A stretch of DNA of 10,387 nucleotides from Candidatus Parvarchaeota archaeon. Its GTDB lineage: Archaea; Nanobdellota; Nanobdellia; Parvarchaeales; Parvarchaeaceae. The notes below the pieces were generated by a model that was given only the letters and a program-made list of their open reading frames with translations, was not told the origin of the DNA and ran no database searches. The stretch is taken from assembly GCA_030044235.1 (NCBI GenBank), contig JASHWD010000081.1, positions 1 to 10,387 of the forward strand, given 5' to 3'. The translations under genes and the position numbers were made by a program. Shown piece by piece: positions 1 through 5,123 of this stretch; the first letter of the stretch is position 1, and each line of letters opens with the position of its first letter.

Positions 1-88
1 TAAAAGATATGCTAAAAACGAAAAGCACGACTCCACCTATTACTATTATTATAAGGGACACCAGAACCAGAAGCACGCCCTGTTCCAT
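1..88 (-). CDS. Small membrane protein, partial (cut by left edge)
   Basis: An open frame begins at an ATG at 88-86 and runs off the left edge after 29 codons. The visible protein starts MEQGVLLVLV and is almost entirely one hydrophobic membrane helix (about residues 5-25), so it is probably membrane anchored with its main domain, if any, outside the window. The start overlaps the stop of the upstream gene (TAATG), and a GGTGG lies about 7 nt ahead of the ATG, matching an archaeal Shine-Dalgarno; both support translation coupled to the preceding gene. I do not recognise the family. It lacks the QxSxE motif of class III prepilins, so a pilin identity is not supported. Confidence 0.6.
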   Translation of the reverse strand, partial: MEQGVLLVLVSLIIIVIGGVVLFVFSISF

Positions 89-246
89 TAAAGGCCACCA
101 AATAACCCGGAGAAATAAGTAAAAGGTGAACTGCTATTTGCGCTTGCATAGTATAAAATCAATACTATCGCTATCGCTACTATGGCAGTAGCCATTACTA
201 TAATCATCCAGATTATTCTCCATTCTACGCTTCCTTTATTGTTCAT
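88..246 (-). CDS. Small single-pass membrane protein (52 aa), hypothetical
   Basis: A 52-residue frame starting with ATG at 246-244 encodes MNNKGSVEWRIIW followed by a long hydrophobic helix (about residues 11-33) and a short polar tail rich in Ser, Phe and Gly. It starts 1 nt after the stop of the cysteine-rich gene and its stop overlaps the next start, so the three are probably one transcript. The N-terminal GSVE just before the hydrophobic helix faintly recalls a class III prepilin (Q-x-S-x-E), but the Gln is missing and the Glu is nearer the Gly, so a minor-pilin role is only a possibility. I do not recognise a family; the coding call rests on packing and composition. Confidence 0.6.
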   Translation of the reverse strand: MNNKGSVEWRIIWMIIVMATAIVAIAIVLILYYASANSSSPFTYFSGLFGGL

Positions 247-247
247 A

Positions 248-766
248 TTATTGGCCTAGACATGAAGAACAGAGCGGACTATCGCCCGTTATGCATGCAG
301 GATCACTCGTATCACAGTTCTGTATATCCGTCGCGTTATCAGCGACTATAGTACTTTGTTGACAGCTTTCAAGAGCGGCGGTGTTTGAAGGATTTAGAAC
401 CTTGCAATTTTGTATTACATTCGGATAAAGACTAGGGTTATTTATGCAATTTTGTACCGCACTGTCAGAACCGTGGCCGTTTGTCCACAAAGTATAGTAG
501 CACCAATTAGTTATGCAAGTTATGTTTGCTGTTGCTTGGTCATAACAGGCATTGGTTAGGTAGCACCTGAACAGGGGTGTTCCTTCCATCCTGTTTGGAT
601 ATCCATATTCCGCTTGAGTGAACTGATTTTCGATTATGTTGTTGTTATTACAGCCTACGGGGAAAACTTCGGAAAAATTCTGATAGAAGATAAAAAACAC
701 CACAAGGGCCACTACAAGCGCGAAAAGCACTTCATACCATATGAACTCCTCGGTGTTTCCAGCCAT
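248..766 (-). CDS. Cysteine-rich single-pass surface protein, hypothetical
   Basis: This 172-residue protein has a short N-terminus, one hydrophobic helix (about residues 12-28) and a polar, Asn/Thr-rich remainder that is probably outside the membrane. It holds 12 cysteines (residues 39, 68, 74, 84, 89, 107, 121, 135, 151, 158, 166, 169), all after the helix, ending with a CSSC near the C-terminus. An even, dense cysteine set in an exported domain suggests several disulfides; metal binding is the alternative. N-x-S/T sequons such as NIT and NAT would allow N-glycosylation. It is the first gene of a three-gene minus-strand unit and has its own TATA-like box. I recognise no family. A membrane-anchored CxxC thioredoxin-like protein encoded at 3641-4201 could act on proteins of this kind, which is inference. 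Confidence 0.75.
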   Translation of the reverse strand: MAGNTEEFIWYEVLFALVVALVVFFIFYQNFSEVFPVGCNNNNIIENQFTQAEYGYPNRMEGTPLFRCYLTNACYDQATANITCITNWCYYTLWTNGHGSDSAVQNCINNPSLYPNVIQNCKVLNPSNTAALESCQQSTIVADNATDIQNCDTSDPACITGDSPLCSSCLGQ

Positions 767-786
767 GAGTATAGTTGCTTCTAGTA

Positions 787-795
787 TAATTTAAG
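787..795 (-). promoter_or_regulatory. TATA-like box for the cysteine-rich gene unit
   Basis: Read on the minus strand the site is CTTAAATTA, centred about 25 nt upstream of the ATG at 766. This distance would place the transcription start at or next to the start codon, as in leaderless archaeal mRNAs. Confidence 0.5.
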
Positions 796-830
796 TTTTG
801 ATTTTAGCGCCGTAAATCTAAAACAATGAC

Positions 831-1238
831 TTAATCAAGAACTCGATCGTGTAATACTACTTCAAACCATTTATATTGGCCATTTTCTACGAGAAAGTAA
901 GAGCCAGAAACGTCCATGTTCTTATAGGTTTTTTGGGCCCTTGCTTCGGCGATTTTCTGCTTGCTGACTGCAAGATTGAAATATAAGCCGGTCTTACTTG
1001 GTCTTCTTGCATGCACGGGTCTTGGTCTTCTAAAGCCCCCTTTAGCCACCCTAACTCTTACGATTACGTAACCAGGTTTAGCTTTGTAGCCCAGCATCTT
1101 CGCTCTTGTGAGCCTTGTCGGTCTTTCAACTCTCTCAAGGATCGAGCCTTTCTCTGCGCTTAGAAGCAAGGCTCTTTTTGTAGCCTTGTCTTTGAACATC
1201 AATCTTTCGTTGTCTCTTATGTACTTAAATGACCCCAT
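831..1238 (-). CDS. rpl15e: Ribosomal protein L15e (eL15), shortened
   Basis: This is the archaeal/eukaryotic large-subunit protein eL15, which binds 23S rRNA. The core is clear: ERPTRLTRAKMLGYKAKPG at about residues 38-56, followed by VRVRVAKGGFRRPRP and, near the end, GQYKWFEVVLHD (about 120-131), all matching eL15 landmarks. The protein is only 135 residues, whereas family members I know are about 190. It stops just where others continue into the conserved DPHHP region and a basic C-terminal tail. The bases after the stop show no eL15-like continuation in other frames, so this looks like real shortening and not a frameshift. The stretch before ERPTRL is also divergent. The gene is monocistronic with its own TATA-like box and no 5' leader. 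Confidence 0.9.
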   Translation of the reverse strand: MGSFKYIRDNERLMFKDKATKRALLLSAEKGSILERVERPTRLTRAKMLGYKAKPGYVIVRVRVAKGGFRRPRPVHARRPSKTGLYFNLAVSKQKIAEARAQKTYKNMDVSGSYFLVENGQYKWFEVVLHDRVLD

Positions 1239-1260
1239 AAAGTTTAAGTATAAATCTCAG

Positions 1261-1270
1261 GATATAAATA
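1261..1270 (-). promoter_or_regulatory. TATA-like box for rpl15e
   Basis: On the minus strand this reads TATTTATATC, centred about 27 nt upstream of the ATG at 1238, fitting leaderless transcription. A second similar site (ATTTATACTT, 1246-1255) is only about 13 nt from the ATG, too close to act as the TATA element for this start. Confidence 0.5.
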
Positions 1271-1296
1271 TCTTGTTATTCTCGATCCAAGGCTAA

Positions 1297-1794
1297 TTAT
1301 CCGCTAACGGATCCTTCTATTTCTATTGATTTGCTTACAAGATAAGTGTCATTGGACGGTTTGTAATATACACCAATCGAAGCCGAATAAGACGATTGCA
1401 AAGATACCGTTAGGTTGCATTCAGCATAGCCCAAGTCAGGCACATATAAATCCGGAAGCGCAGAGCCGGTTATCGTCTTGTTTTCTGTTGTGCTGTAGCA
1501 TCTAGAAAAATCAAGATTTACGCTTGACTCGATAAACGATATATTAGTCACGTTTATATTCTCATTCAAAAGATTTTGGAAACGTATGTAGTAGAATCCC
1601 GTCGTATTACAGCCTGAACCACAGTATCCCTGCCCGGTTATGCTCAGACCCGCGAACCCGGAATATGTGGTAGAAGGAGCAACGGCGAAGATGTTCGGGT
1701 AAAATATGAAAAGTATCGCTAAAGCAGCAGCGATTATTATGAATGCAATGCTGTAACCAAGAAGCAGTTCCAGCGTGCTTTGTGCCCTAGCCAT
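1297..1794 (-). CDS. Class III (archaeal type IV) pilin-like protein
   Basis: The 165-residue protein begins MARAQSTLELLLGY, a class III prepilin signal: a short basic N-terminus, cleavage expected between Ala4 and Gln5 by an EppA-type prepilin peptidase, then QSTLE and a hydrophobic assembly helix to about residue 36. The rest is a Thr/Ser/Asn-rich, probably beta-sheet head with several N-x-S/T sequons and four cysteines (58, 62, 99, 126), so disulfides are plausible. It stands alone, with the tRNA-Thr gene upstream on the same strand and a TATA-like box between them. It may be a pilus subunit or another surface protein that uses the same assembly signal. Family recognition rests on the N-terminus only; the head is not recognised. 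Confidence 0.8.
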   Translation of the reverse strand: MARAQSTLELLLGYSIAFIIIAAALAILFIFYPNIFAVAPSTTYSGFAGLSITGQGYCGSGCNTTGFYYIRFQNLLNENINVTNISFIESSVNLDFSRCYSTTENKTITGSALPDLYVPDLGYAECNLTVSLQSSYSASIGVYYKPSNDTYLVSKSIEIEGSVSG

Positions 1795-1813
1795 AGAATA
1801 AGTTTGAGGTCTG

Positions 1814-1823
1814 GATATTTAAG
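1814..1823 (-). promoter_or_regulatory. TATA-like box for the pilin-like gene at 1297-1794
   Basis: On the minus strand it reads CTTAAATATC, centred about 25 nt upstream of the ATG at 1794. It begins only about 4 nt past the 3' end of the tRNA gene, so the upstream recognition element would overlap the tRNA trailer. Confidence 0.55.
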
Positions 1824-1826
1824 AAT

Positions 1827-1898
1827 AGCCTTGGACGGGGATTGAACCCGTGACCCCCTGATTACGAGTCAGGTACTCTACCACTGAGCTACCAAGGC
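1827..1898 (-). tRNA. tRNA-Thr (anticodon CGU)
   Basis: A full 72-nt cloverleaf is present on the minus strand. The acceptor stem GCCTTGG/CCAAGGC pairs perfectly with discriminator U, as expected for archaeal threonine tRNAs. The D stem is GCTC/GAGT with loop AGTGGTA; the anticodon stem is CCTGA/TCAGG with loop CTCGTAA, giving anticodon CGU, which reads ACG; the T stem is ACGGG/CCCGT with loop TTCAATC. No intron is seen and CCA is not encoded. The 5' end directly follows the stop codon of the zinc-ribbon gene with no spacer, so it is either cut from that transcript by RNase P or started from a promoter inside that gene. Confidence 0.95.
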
Positions 1899-2069
1899 TC
1901 ATTCAAAATCTACTTTATTTTTATTTACGGCCCTCAAGTACGAGTTTTCGCTTATTATGTGTTTTTTTACGTCAAAAGACTTGCCACAGGAAAAACATTT
2001 TACTGATTTAAGAGAACTGGTTCTCCTGTACTTGCCGCAATTCGGACATCTTACTACGTAGCTATTCAT
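1899..2069 (-). CDS. Small zinc-ribbon protein (56 aa), DUF1922-like
   Basis: An ATG at 2069-2067 opens a 56-residue frame starting MNSYVVRCPNCGK. It carries two CxxC knuckles, CPNC (8-11) and CFSC (25-28), each followed by Gly-Lys, separated by 13 residues: a typical zinc ribbon. From memory, the pattern, with a YVVRC start and D-V-K-K after the second knuckle, resembles the small archaeal DUF1922 family; this is not certain. The start overlaps the end of the MinD-like gene by 8 nt (ATGAATAG), and a GGAG lies about 8 nt upstream, so translation is probably coupled. The C-terminus is Lys/Asn rich. The stop codon touches the 5' end of tRNA-Thr. Zinc ribbons often bind nucleic acid or protein; its role is unknown. 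Confidence 0.85.
   Translation of the reverse strand: MNSYVVRCPNCGKYRRTSSLKSVKCFSCGKSFDVKKHIISENSYLRAVNKNKVDFE
1914..1927 (-). promoter_or_regulatory. Possible TATA-like box for tRNA-Thr inside the zinc-ribbon gene
   Basis: On the minus strand the run AAATAAAAATAAAG covers C-terminal codons of the zinc-ribbon gene and is centred about 22-24 nt upstream of the first tRNA base, a G. This is close to the spacing needed to start transcription at the mature tRNA 5' end. It could equally be lysine/asparagine coding bias. Confidence 0.3.
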
Positions 2070-2796
2070 GTAAGCTCCGGCTAGCTACTTCTCTCGCAAG
2101 TTCTAAAAAGGCTTTTGACGCAAGGCTCTTTTGATTTTGCCAGACTATGGGGATTCCTTTTTTTAGTGCCTCAAAAACGTTAAAGTCTTCCGGTATCTTC
2201 CATATATTTTTTGTTTCTACTATTCTGCTTACTTCGGCGTCGTTCATGTGCCCGCTTATCTTCTTGTTGACGCGATTTAGAACAATCCCGAGTACTCTAA
2301 CTCCGGAAGCCATGCTTTCTTCATTTAATTTTTTTGCTTCTATCATCGACGCTATTTCCGGCATAGAAACTATCAGCATAGAAGCATTTTTAATTAGTTT
2401 TACGAAATCCAATCCGGCGGAAGGTTTCGAATCCAGGATTAAGAAGTCATAAGACTCTGCTATTCTGCCCAAGTGATGGAAAAGGTTTATTAGTTTATAC
2501 TGGGCGTTTCCGTCGCCTTTGTTTTTGAAGACCCTTGCTGGCAATATGTGGAGGTTTGGATTTTCAGTTTTGTATATCGCCTCGTTTACCTGAATCTTGC
2601 CGTTTAGCACGTCCTCGAGCGAATTTTTGTAGCCTACAAAACCATAATATATAGCTACATGCGGGGTATCAAGATTTGCGTCTACTATAAGTACCCGCTT
2701 TCCGATACTGGCTAAAGCAGCCGCCAGGTTTACCGAAACAGTAGTTTTGCCTACTCCGCCCTTTGGGCTCATCACGACTATAACATTTGATGGCAT
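2062..2796 (-). CDS. MinD/ParA-family ATPase
   Basis: This 244-residue protein is a P-loop ATPase of the MinD/ParA (SIMIBI) group. The deviant Walker A motif PKGGVGKTT sits at residues 11-19, a following DANLDTPH stretch (39-46) matches the switch region, and a Walker B-like FLILD is at 118-122. These ATPases dimerise with ATP and position or load cellular structures; archaeal MinD homologues also affect surface structures in some species. The C-terminus (REVASRSLHE) could form a short helix, but I cannot show a membrane-targeting sequence. It is first in a unit with the zinc-ribbon gene, which overlaps its last codons, and is transcribed divergently from the gene at 2861. Its actual partner is unknown, so I give no gene symbol. 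Confidence 0.9.
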   Translation of the reverse strand: MPSNVIVVMSPKGGVGKTTVSVNLAAALASIGKRVLIVDANLDTPHVAIYYGFVGYKNSLEDVLNGKIQVNEAIYKTENPNLHILPARVFKNKGDGNAQYKLINLFHHLGRIAESYDFLILDSKPSAGLDFVKLIKNASMLIVSMPEIASMIEAKKLNEESMASGVRVLGIVLNRVNKKISGHMNDAEVSRIVETKNIWKIPEDFNVFEALKKGIPIVWQNQKSLASKAFLELAREVASRSLHE

Positions 2797-2817
2797 ATTA
2801 TACTCTATAATCGAAGC

Positions 2818-2826
2818 AATAAAAAT
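2818..2826 (-). promoter_or_regulatory. TATA-like box for the MinD-like gene
   Basis: On the minus strand it reads ATTTTTATT, centred about 26 nt upstream of the ATG at 2796. It is next to the divergent TATA-like box at 2831-2840, so the two promoters sit almost back to back. Confidence 0.45.
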
Positions 2827-2830
2827 CTTG

Positions 2831-2840
2831 CTTAAATATA
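2831..2840 (+). promoter_or_regulatory. TATA-like box for the gene at 2861-3385
   Basis: CTTAAATATA is centred about 25 nt upstream of the ATG at 2861, which fits a leaderless transcript. Confidence 0.55.
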
Positions 2841-2860
2841 TATCTGGCTTAGAAAACTAA

Positions 2861-3385
2861 ATGCAGCCAGAACCTAAAAAGTGCTATATCTGCGGGAGAG
2901 AGTCCGTATTTTATTCGGAATATCTAAAACAAGCGCTTTGCAAAAAACATCTTGAAAGGATGCTTACAAAGAGGATACGAAGTACGCTTATTTCCAAGAA
3001 TTACAAACAAAGAAAATTTAGGCTTTCATCGGACGGTTCAGACGGTTACAAAATAGAAAAATTCGTGTTCAGAGAAGACGCTAATAGCAGCCTAAAGCTC
3101 ATGAACTTTACGCTGGAGGATTTCTCCTTATCTGTATTGGATTATTTCTTGACCGGGAGCAAGCCAAAGCAGAAAATAGGTTCAAAGACTTTTTTTAATC
3201 CTCTTTACAATACATCCGACTTAGAAATCGCAGCTTTTCTTGCATCCAAAGGCGAGAAGACAAAGCCTAGGAAGATCACCAAGAGGCAGAAATACCTTAT
3301 GGATTTTATAAGAGATATTGAGAAAAGAAGGCCGGGCGGGATGCTTTCGATGGTCAAGATGGGTGAGAAAATAGGTATAATCTAG
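2861..3385 (+). CDS. Core-deleted TtuA/Ncs6-like protein (degenerate tRNA thiolase relative)
   Basis: The 174-residue protein opens with C8-x2-C11-x15-C27-x2-H30, the spacing I recall for the N-terminal zinc finger of archaeal TtuA/Ncs6-type tRNA thiolases, followed by the same basic RIRSTL-like helix. The later part also fits that family: a MNFTLEDFSLSVLDYFLTG segment (81-99) resembles the GHNLDDEA region, FFNPLYNTSDLEIAAFLAS (111-129) resembles the KPLYEVTEREVVAYA region, and IRDIEKRRPGGML (150-162) resembles the LEEKRPG region. However, the ATP-binding SGGKDS motif is replaced by SSDGSDG (56-62), the middle with the catalytic cysteines is missing, and the C-terminal zinc finger is absent; relatives have about 310 residues. 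It probably cannot catalyse thiolation. It might bind tRNA or a partner, which is inference. Confidence 0.65.
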   Translation: MQPEPKKCYICGRESVFYSEYLKQALCKKHLERMLTKRIRSTLISKNYKQRKFRLSSDGSDGYKIEKFVFREDANSSLKLMNFTLEDFSLSVLDYFLTGSKPKQKIGSKTFFNPLYNTSDLEIAAFLASKGEKTKPRKITKRQKYLMDFIRDIEKRRPGGMLSMVKMGEKIGII

Positions 3386-3396
3386 TTTATTTTATT
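3386..3396 (+). terminator. T-rich terminator for the gene at 2861-3385
   Basis: TTTATTTTATT follows the stop codon directly on the plus strand, as in archaeal T-rich termination sites. It lies inside the end of the convergent minus-strand gene, whose stop is 1 nt away. Confidence 0.35.
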
Positions 3397-3635
3397 CGTG
3401 TATAATATTTTTTTTCGGTTAATCTGCCCCAACTGAATTTGCCTTCTTCTGTCACTTTGCTCACGGATATTTCACCCCTCTTTAAGGCAAGATAAAGGTA
3501 ATGGTAGATAAGGCGCTTTGAAATTTTCGGATGAATCTCTTTAAGTAGTCCAAAAACCTGGTAGCCGGTCAACCTTTTCCCGTCCAAAGAATTTATTATG
3601 TCAGAAAATAGTTCCTCATTTATTTTTTTTACCAT
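3387..3635 (-). CDS. Small winged-helix DNA-binding protein
   Basis: With the ATG at 3635 the protein has 82 residues, starting MVKKINEELFSD. Residues about 21-55 look like a helix-turn-helix set (LTGYQVFGLLKEI, then KISKRLIYHYLYLALKRGEI), followed by a wing-like segment ending GRLTEKKYYTRIK. The wording of this end recalls PadR/archaeal winged-helix regulators, although similarity is loose. A TTG at 3680 would add 15 residues but would overlap the upstream gene by 40 nt; the ATG leaves a 5-nt gap and is preferred. It is last in the secF operon, so it could regulate that operon or serve elsewhere. It ends 1 nt from the convergent gene at 2861-3385. Confidence 0.65.
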   Translation of the reverse strand: MVKKINEELFSDIINSLDGKRLTGYQVFGLLKEIHPKISKRLIYHYLYLALKRGEISVSKVTEEGKFSWGRLTEKKYYTRIK

Positions 3636-3640
3636 GTAAT

Positions 3641-4201
3641 CTACTGACAAGCCGGTGCGATGTCGTTTATCGACATGCAAGTATATTTTAACAATTGTTG
3701 TTCTGCGGTCGACTCACTGGAGAAGCCGCCGATTTTATAATATTCGGCGTAGACTCCGCCAAAGAATACAAATGGCACCTTTCCATCACTCAGAGATGTG
3801 AACACCTCCGCTGAACCTGCCGGCGCCATTACGCTGCTAGAATTTACATTGTATGAGGTTATATTGAAAGTATAAGCACAGAAGTACGGACTATAAAAAC
3901 TTCCGTTGATGACCGATCCGGATATCGCAAACCTAGAAGTAACATTTGCGAAGGCATTTATTTCCGTCGCACAACTCTGGCAGTTATTTGCATAGAATAA
4001 TATCATTGTCGACTTATTCGCGGCGCAAAGACTTGAATTGGAAGCTACGACGCCAGAAAACAGCGGAGACGTCTGCTTGAACGAATAAAAGGAATTTAAT
4101 GAATTGATTTCTTGTAAAAGAACAAGACTAAGGATAGCGAATCCAACCAGGACCGCGATATACACGTATTTGTATTTTTTAAGAGACTTGACGTTGTACA
4201 T
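3641..4201 (-). CDS. Membrane-anchored thioredoxin-like protein
   Basis: The 186-residue protein has a basic N-terminus (KSLKKYKY), one membrane helix (about 12-30) and an outside domain with thioredoxin-fold signs: a beta strand MILFYANN leading to CQSC at 74-77, and KVPFVFFGG (141-149) with the Val-Pro that supplies the conserved cis-proline loop. Further cysteines at 59, 108, 175 and 185 are all in the exported part. It is likely a thiol-disulfide oxidoreductase on the outer face of the membrane, making or shuffling disulfides in surface proteins; direction and partner are not shown. Its start lies 23 nt inside the upstream gene, so the two are probably translated together. Several N-x-S/T sequons are present. 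Confidence 0.75.
   Translation of the reverse strand: MYNVKSLKKYKYVYIAVLVGFAILSLVLLQEINSLNSFYSFKQTSPLFSGVVASNSSLCAANKSTMILFYANNCQSCATEINAFANVTSRFAISGSVINGSFYSPYFCAYTFNITSYNVNSSSVMAPAGSAEVFTSLSDGKVPFVFFGGVYAEYYKIGGFSSESTAEQQLLKYTCMSINDIAPACQ
3660..3676. repeat. 6-bp inverted repeat with 5-nt loop
   Basis: ATGTCG and CGACAT are separated by TTTAT. The site lies at the 3' end of the thioredoxin-like gene and about 25 nt upstream of the winged-helix start codon. It could be an operator half-site pair or an mRNA hairpin, or chance. Confidence 0.4.
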
Positions 4202-5123
4202 AGAAAGATATATTTAAATCGTTTAGTTCGCTTTGCTTGCATGAATTAGAGCTGTCGTTTATGCAGATATTTGTAACATCTGCGCCAGCGCTGGAATATA
4301 TATTGTAATAAGTTTGCGTTTCGAAATTGTTGATATTCGATATCAGATTAAAAACAGTAAGAGAACTATTGCACGCCTCTTTTAGCGGATAATAATAGAT
4401 TTCGTACTGAAACGGAACAGGCAGATAAATCGGATCCGTCTCTACAGTACCATTCGATAAGTCTAAAATATATTGTGGTATCTGTTGCAGTTTTATAAGC
4501 GAACTAACGACGGAAGATTCGCTACTTTGGTTCGTTGAATTCAGGACAGAAACGTCATATAGCAAAGGACTAAAGAAAGCTGAACTGGACACCGAATCGG
4601 GAGCGGATTCTATGGAATCATAAGCCTCATAGTATGTAGACGCTGTAGAATTATAGAGAGCATACGCTGTCGAATAGTTCATAAATTTCATTGTAAAGTT
4701 ATAAAGCGAATCATTTATGTAAGAACAGTAAGGTAGAGTAGGGTCTATGATGCACAGCGTGTATTCTCCGACATCCGTACTTATGTTTGTATACGCTTCA
4801 TAAGTCGTGATGTTTTCTATAGCAAGAATAGCAGGGATATTATAGTAAAACGGTTCGATCCCGTAATTGCAATTTATTATCATCTCATTATTTGCAGGTA
4901 CTTGATAATAAGCGGAAAGAGAAGTGTTGCTATAAAATCCGTATTTTCCAAGGAAATCAGATAAGTCAGCTTGGTTAGTCAATGCTGCGGTATTAGCAGA
5001 TTGGTTTGTATTTGAAGTCGAAATAGGATTTAAATTGAATGCAGGGTAGAGATAGAGTACAATAGTAAGTGCCGCAGCGAATACAAGTACAGCTGCAAGT
5101 AAAACAGTCGTGTTTTTATTCAT
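4179..5123 (-). CDS. Exported sequon-rich protein, hypothetical
   Basis: This 314-residue protein begins with MNKNTTVLLAAVLVF, a single hydrophobic segment (about 6-27) that is either a signal peptide or an anchor. The rest is rich in Ser, Tyr, Asn and Thr with no further clear membrane helix. I count at least 13 N-x-S/T sequons (for example NIT, NIS, NYS, NGT, NSS), consistent with a heavily N-glycosylated archaeal surface protein. Six cysteines are spread along the exported part. The start overlaps the stop of the GalT-like gene (ATGA) and an AAGGGA precedes it; its end overlaps the thioredoxin-like start. I recognise no family. Being between a sec/GalT-like pair and a thioredoxin-like gene suggests a role in handling exported proteins, which is inference. 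Confidence 0.75.
   Translation of the reverse strand: MNKNTTVLLAAVLVFAAALTIVLYLYPAFNLNPISTSNTNQSANTAALTNQADLSDFLGKYGFYSNTSLSAYYQVPANNEMIINCNYGIEPFYYNIPAILAIENITTYEAYTNISTDVGEYTLCIIDPTLPYCSYINDSLYNFTMKFMNYSTAYALYNSTASTYYEAYDSIESAPDSVSSSAFFSPLLYDVSVLNSTNQSSESSVVSSLIKLQQIPQYILDLSNGTVETDPIYLPVPFQYEIYYYPLKEACNSSLTVFNLISNINNFETQTYYNIYSSAGADVTNICINDSSNSCKQSELNDLNISFYVQRQVS

Noticed and set aside
1108..1296. Plus-strand open frame antisense to rpl15e
   Set aside because: The ribosomal protein gene explains this DNA; the antisense protein shows only composition from the reverse frame.
1826..1835. tRNA-Thr 3' end as an integrase attachment site
   Set aside because: No integrase, no direct repeat of the tRNA end in the window and no element-like genes; only an inverted 10-bp match exists.
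3636..3680. Longer start (TTG at 3680) for the winged-helix gene
   Set aside because: It would overlap the thioredoxin-like gene by 40 nt and add a non-domain stretch; the ATG at 3635 leaves a 5-nt gap as elsewhere in the operon.
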